Shown piece by piece: positions 5,693-7,860 of a stretch of 7,860 nt of DNA (within the stretch, counting starts at the first letter, position 1; each line of letters opens with the position of its first letter). Source of the DNA: Spirochaetales bacterium (GTDB lineage Bacteria > Spirochaetota > Spirochaetia > SZUA-6 > DRHE01). The notes under the pieces were generated by a model. It had not been told where the DNA came from, searched no databases, and saw nothing but the letters and a program-made list of their open reading frames with translations. Both the position numbers and the translations under genes were made by a program. The stretch is taken from contig JAFGFV010000308.1 of assembly GCA_016930895.1 (NCBI GenBank), forward strand, positions 1 to 7,860, read 5' to 3'.

Positions 5693-5722
5693 TTGATGCA
5701 AAGCTGATCGAAATGATATACA
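5693..5722 (+). promoter_or_regulatory. Candidate hypF promoter giving a near-leaderless mRNA
   Basis: TTGATG (5693-5698; 4 of 6 matches), an 18-base spacer and TATACA (5717-5722; 4 of 6) lie in the only AT-rich patch of this intergenic region. GATATA (5715-5720) with a 16-base spacer is an alternative -10. Transcription would begin near 5729, about 4 bases before the GTG start of hypF, in line with the absence of a Shine-Dalgarno sequence there. Confidence 0.5.
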
Positions 5723-5732
5723 AAACCCCGGC

Positions 5733-7860
5733 GTGAGCACTACAAGAGGCATCGTCCGCAGGCGCTACATATTCAGAGGAGTGATCCAGGGGGTCGGGTT
5801 CAGACCCACGGTGTACCGGTGCGCCTGCGCGCTGGGCCTGACCGGGTTCGTGCGCAATCAGCGCTCCGAAGTCCTGGCGGAGGTACAGGGGCCGTCGGAC
5901 GCGGTCGAGGGATTCCCCGCGGCCCTGGCGCGCATGCTGCCTCCTGCCGCTTCGATCGACGGCTTCACCGCCACCGGCGTCGACGCCATCCCGGAGCAGG
6001 AGTTCCGGATCGTCGAGAGCGCTGCCTCCTCTTACAGCTTCCCTCCCATTCCCCCGGACCTGGCACTGTGCGATGACTGCCGTCGAGAGCTGCTCGATCC
6101 CGCGGATCGACGGTACCTGTACCCCTTCATCACGTGCACGCAGTGCGGACCCCGCTATTCCATCGTCGAGGACACTCCCTTCGACCGCGATACCACCTCG
6201 ATGGTCGATTTTCCCCAGTGCAGGGAGTGCCTGGCAGAGTACACCGATCCCGCAAGCCGGCGCTTCCATGCGCAGACCAACGCCTGCGCACGCTGCGGTC
6301 CGCAGCTGCGCCTGCTGGACGGCTCCGGCCGTACCCTCGCCGGGCCGGGAGGGCTGCCGGGAGCCCGGGACCCGATCGCCCAGGCAGTCGCCGCGCTGGC
6401 GGCAGGCAGGATCGTGGCCATCCAGGGAATCGGGGGCTTCCACCTCGCGGCGGCCCCCCGCACCGCCGCAGTCATGCAACGCCTGCGGCAGGACAAGGAG
6501 CGGGAGCGCAAGCCCTTCGCCCTGATGGTCAAGGACCTGGCGGAGGCGGAGCGTCTCGGCTGCCTGAGGGAAGAGGACCGCCTGCAGCTGGCCACGCCAG
6601 CCAGCCCGATCGTGATCGTGCCGCTGAGCGCGGCGGCCCCCGCCCATTTTCAGCGGGTGTCCCACGCGGACACCGTCGGGCTGATGCTGCCGTACACGCC
6701 GCTGCACCTGCTGCTCTTCTCCCACCCAGAGCTGGACATTCCCTATCGCTCTCTGGTCATGACCTCGGGCAACCTCAAGGGGGAGCCGATCATCACGGAC
6801 GCCGGCGAGGCTCTGGCCAAGCTCGCCGCAATCGCGGATCTGTTCCTGGTGCACGACCGCCGCATCCTGTTCCGGACCGATGATTCGATCGTGCGCACCA
6901 CGGAAGACCGGATCCCGGTCCTGCTGCGCCGCTCCAGGGGGTATGTGCCCCGACTCATCACCCTGGCCTCTCCCCTTGCGCGGACGGTCCTAGCCGCCGG
7001 AGGCGACCTCAAGAGCGCTCCTGCCCTGGCAAGGGGCACGGACGTGCACCTGGCGCCCTACATCGGCGACCTGGAGGACCCCCTGACCCGGCGGGATTTC
7101 GAGCGCCAGATCCACCAGATGCTCGACCTCTACGCCGTGCGGCCGGAGGCGGTGGCCTGCGACCTGCACCCGCAGTATCATTCAAGCGGATGGGCCCGGG
7201 GCTTCGAGGGAGCGGAGCTGGTGGAAGTCCAGCATCACCACGCCCACATCCTGTCGGTCATGGCCGAGCACGGCCTCGAGGAGGCTCTCGGTCTTTCCTT
7301 CGACGGCACCGGGTACGGCAGCGACGGTACGATCTGGGGTGGGGAGTTCCTGGTGTGCCGCAGGGACGGTTTTCGGCGTCTCGGCTGGGTGGAGCCGTTC
7401 CGCCTGCCCGGCGGCGAAGCGGCCATACTCCACCCCCTCCGGATTGCGCTCTCGCTGCTGTGCCAGGAGGCGGGCCCCGAAGCCACCCGGGAGCTGTTCG
7501 CAGGCGCCTATGGCATGCCTGCGCAGACCCTGGACACCCTCCTCACCATGGTGCAGCAGGGCGTCAACGCGCCCCTGACCTCCTCGCTGGGAAGGGTCTT
7601 CGATGCCGCGGCGGCCCTGCTCGGCCTAGTGGACTGCGTGAGCTACGAGGGGGAGGGACCGATCCGTCTGGAGGGACTGGCGTTGAGGCATCGGCGCCGG
7701 GACCCCGGCCCGGGAACGACGGAGGGCGGGGATGCGGCGGACCTCGCGCAAGCGGCAGACCTCGCGCAAGCGACGGGGCCCCTGGCCGGCCTTCTCCGCC
7801 TGGTGGAGTGTGGCCAGAGCTTCGTCCTGCGGACCGGCGCCCTGCTCAGGGAGCTCGCCC
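5733..7860 (+). CDS. hypF: Carbamoyltransferase HypF, [NiFe]-hydrogenase maturation (3' end outside window)
   Basis: HypF turns carbamoyl phosphate into carbamoyl-AMP and passes the carbamoyl group to the C-terminal cysteine of HypE, the first step towards the CN ligands of [NiFe]-hydrogenase. 709 codons are present; typical length is about 750-800, so the C-terminus is missing. An acylphosphatase domain (about 9-95) has GVIQGVGFRP with R24 and N42. Two zinc-finger-like pairs follow, C113/C116 with C135/C138 and C163/C166 with C185/C188, all intact. The YrdC-like domain (about 217-405) begins IVAIQGIGGFHLA and includes LPYTPLH and MTSGN. The Kae1-like domain begins near GGDLK (423) and has the metal-binding HHHAH (501-505) and SFDGTGYG (D524). 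An in-frame stop at 5694 leaves GTG at 5733 as the first start; GTG at 5781 would delete part of the acylphosphatase motif. No Shine-Dalgarno sequence is visible. No other hyp gene is in the window. Confidence 0.96.
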   Translation, partial: MSTTRGIVRRRYIFRGVIQGVGFRPTVYRCACALGLTGFVRNQRSEVLAEVQGPSDAVEGFPAALARMLPPAASIDGFTATGVDAIPEQEFRIVESAASSYSFPPIPPDLALCDDCRRELLDPADRRYLYPFITCTQCGPRYSIVEDTPFDRDTTSMVDFPQCRECLAEYTDPASRRFHAQTNACARCGPQLRLLDGSGRTLAGPGGLPGARDPIAQAVAALAAGRIVAIQGIGGFHLAAAPRTAAVMQRLRQDKERERKPFALMVKDLAEAERLGCLREEDRLQLATPASPIVIVPLSAAAPAHFQRVSHADTVGLMLPYTPLHLLLFSHPELDIPYRSLVMTSGNLKGEPIITDAGEALAKLAAIADLFLVHDRRILFRTDDSIVRTTEDRIPVLLRRSRGYVPRLITLASPLARTVLAAGGDLKSAPALARGTDVHLAPYIGDLEDPLTRRDFERQIHQMLDLYAVRPEAVACDLHPQYHSSGWARGFEGAELVEVQHHHAHILSVMAEHGLEEALGLSFDGTGYGSDGTIWGGEFLVCRRDGFRRLGWVEPFRLPGGEAAILHPLRIALSLLCQEAGPEATRELFAGAYGMPAQTLDTLLTMVQQGVNAPLTSSLGRVFDAAAALLGLVDCVSYEGEGPIRLEGLALRHRRRDPGPGTTEGGDAADLAQAADLAQATGPLAGLLRLVECGQSFVLRTGALLRELA
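7737..7772 (+). repeat. 18-bp tandem duplication in hypF
   Basis: Two adjacent 18-base units (7737-7754 and 7755-7772) match in 17 of 18 positions and encode ADLAQA twice (residues 669-680). They lie in a Gly/Asp/Pro-rich insertion after the YEGE motif, away from the catalytic signatures, so the reading frame and probably the activity are kept. The near-identity suggests a recent duplication. Confidence 0.7.

Noticed and set aside
5622..6854. Leftward open frame of 410 codons opposite the hypF start
   Set aside because: It is antisense to the acylphosphatase, zinc-finger and YrdC parts of HypF, and its start and composition are unsupported.
1..7860. Mobile element, CRISPR array, tRNA or rRNA, or an integrated novel defence or biosynthetic system
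   Set aside because: There are no transposase or integrase genes, spaced repeat arrays or RNA genes. Nearly every gene belongs to a distinct ordinary pathway, so no such system can be claimed.

Overview
The window is GC-rich bacterial DNA, densely coded on both strands. Its codon use is strongly GC3-biased, which produces long open antisense frames. Protein content points to a spirochaete. The class II fructose-bisphosphate aldolase and the long uracil phosphoribosyltransferase resemble treponemal proteins as I remember them, and there is a spirochaete-style lipoprotein. This assignment is an inference and no search was run. No mobile element, CRISPR array, rRNA or tRNA was seen. The sequence reads as chromosomal housekeeping DNA.

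Layout, left to right. (1) A leftward cluster (1-2058) holds an outward-facing lipoprotein of unknown function, then lipA (lipoyl synthase) overlapping it by 8 bases, then the first 18 codons of a secreted or lipid-anchored protein that runs off the left edge. (2) A 171-base divergent intergenic region (2059-2229) carries a good promoter for fba, a weaker leftward promoter and a 12-bp tandem repeat. (3) A rightward pair (2230-3839) consists of fba (class II aldolase) and a TetR-family regulator. (4) A leftward pair (3851-5567) meets tetR tail-to-tail across 11 bases: a long uracil phosphoribosyltransferase (upp) followed 4 bases later by a small multi-pass membrane protein of unknown function. 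(5) A second divergent region (5568-5732) holds a well-formed upp promoter on one strand and a promoter on the other that sits almost on top of the hypF start. (6) hypF (5733 to the right edge) is the carbamoyltransferase that starts building the CN ligands of [NiFe]-hydrogenase; its last part lies outside the window.

The genes serve separate pathways: lipoylation, glycolysis/gluconeogenesis, pyrimidine salvage and hydrogenase maturation. I see no single integrated new system. The points most worth a second look are regulatory. Two genes (hypF and the lipoprotein) lack a Shine-Dalgarno sequence and have promoter-like elements placed so that their mRNAs would be nearly leaderless. A 10-base element containing the -35 hexamer is shared by two promoters. 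A tandem repeat overlaps one of those -35 boxes. Also notable are the roughly 95-residue N-terminal extension on the uracil phosphoribosyltransferase and its tight coupling to an unidentified membrane protein.
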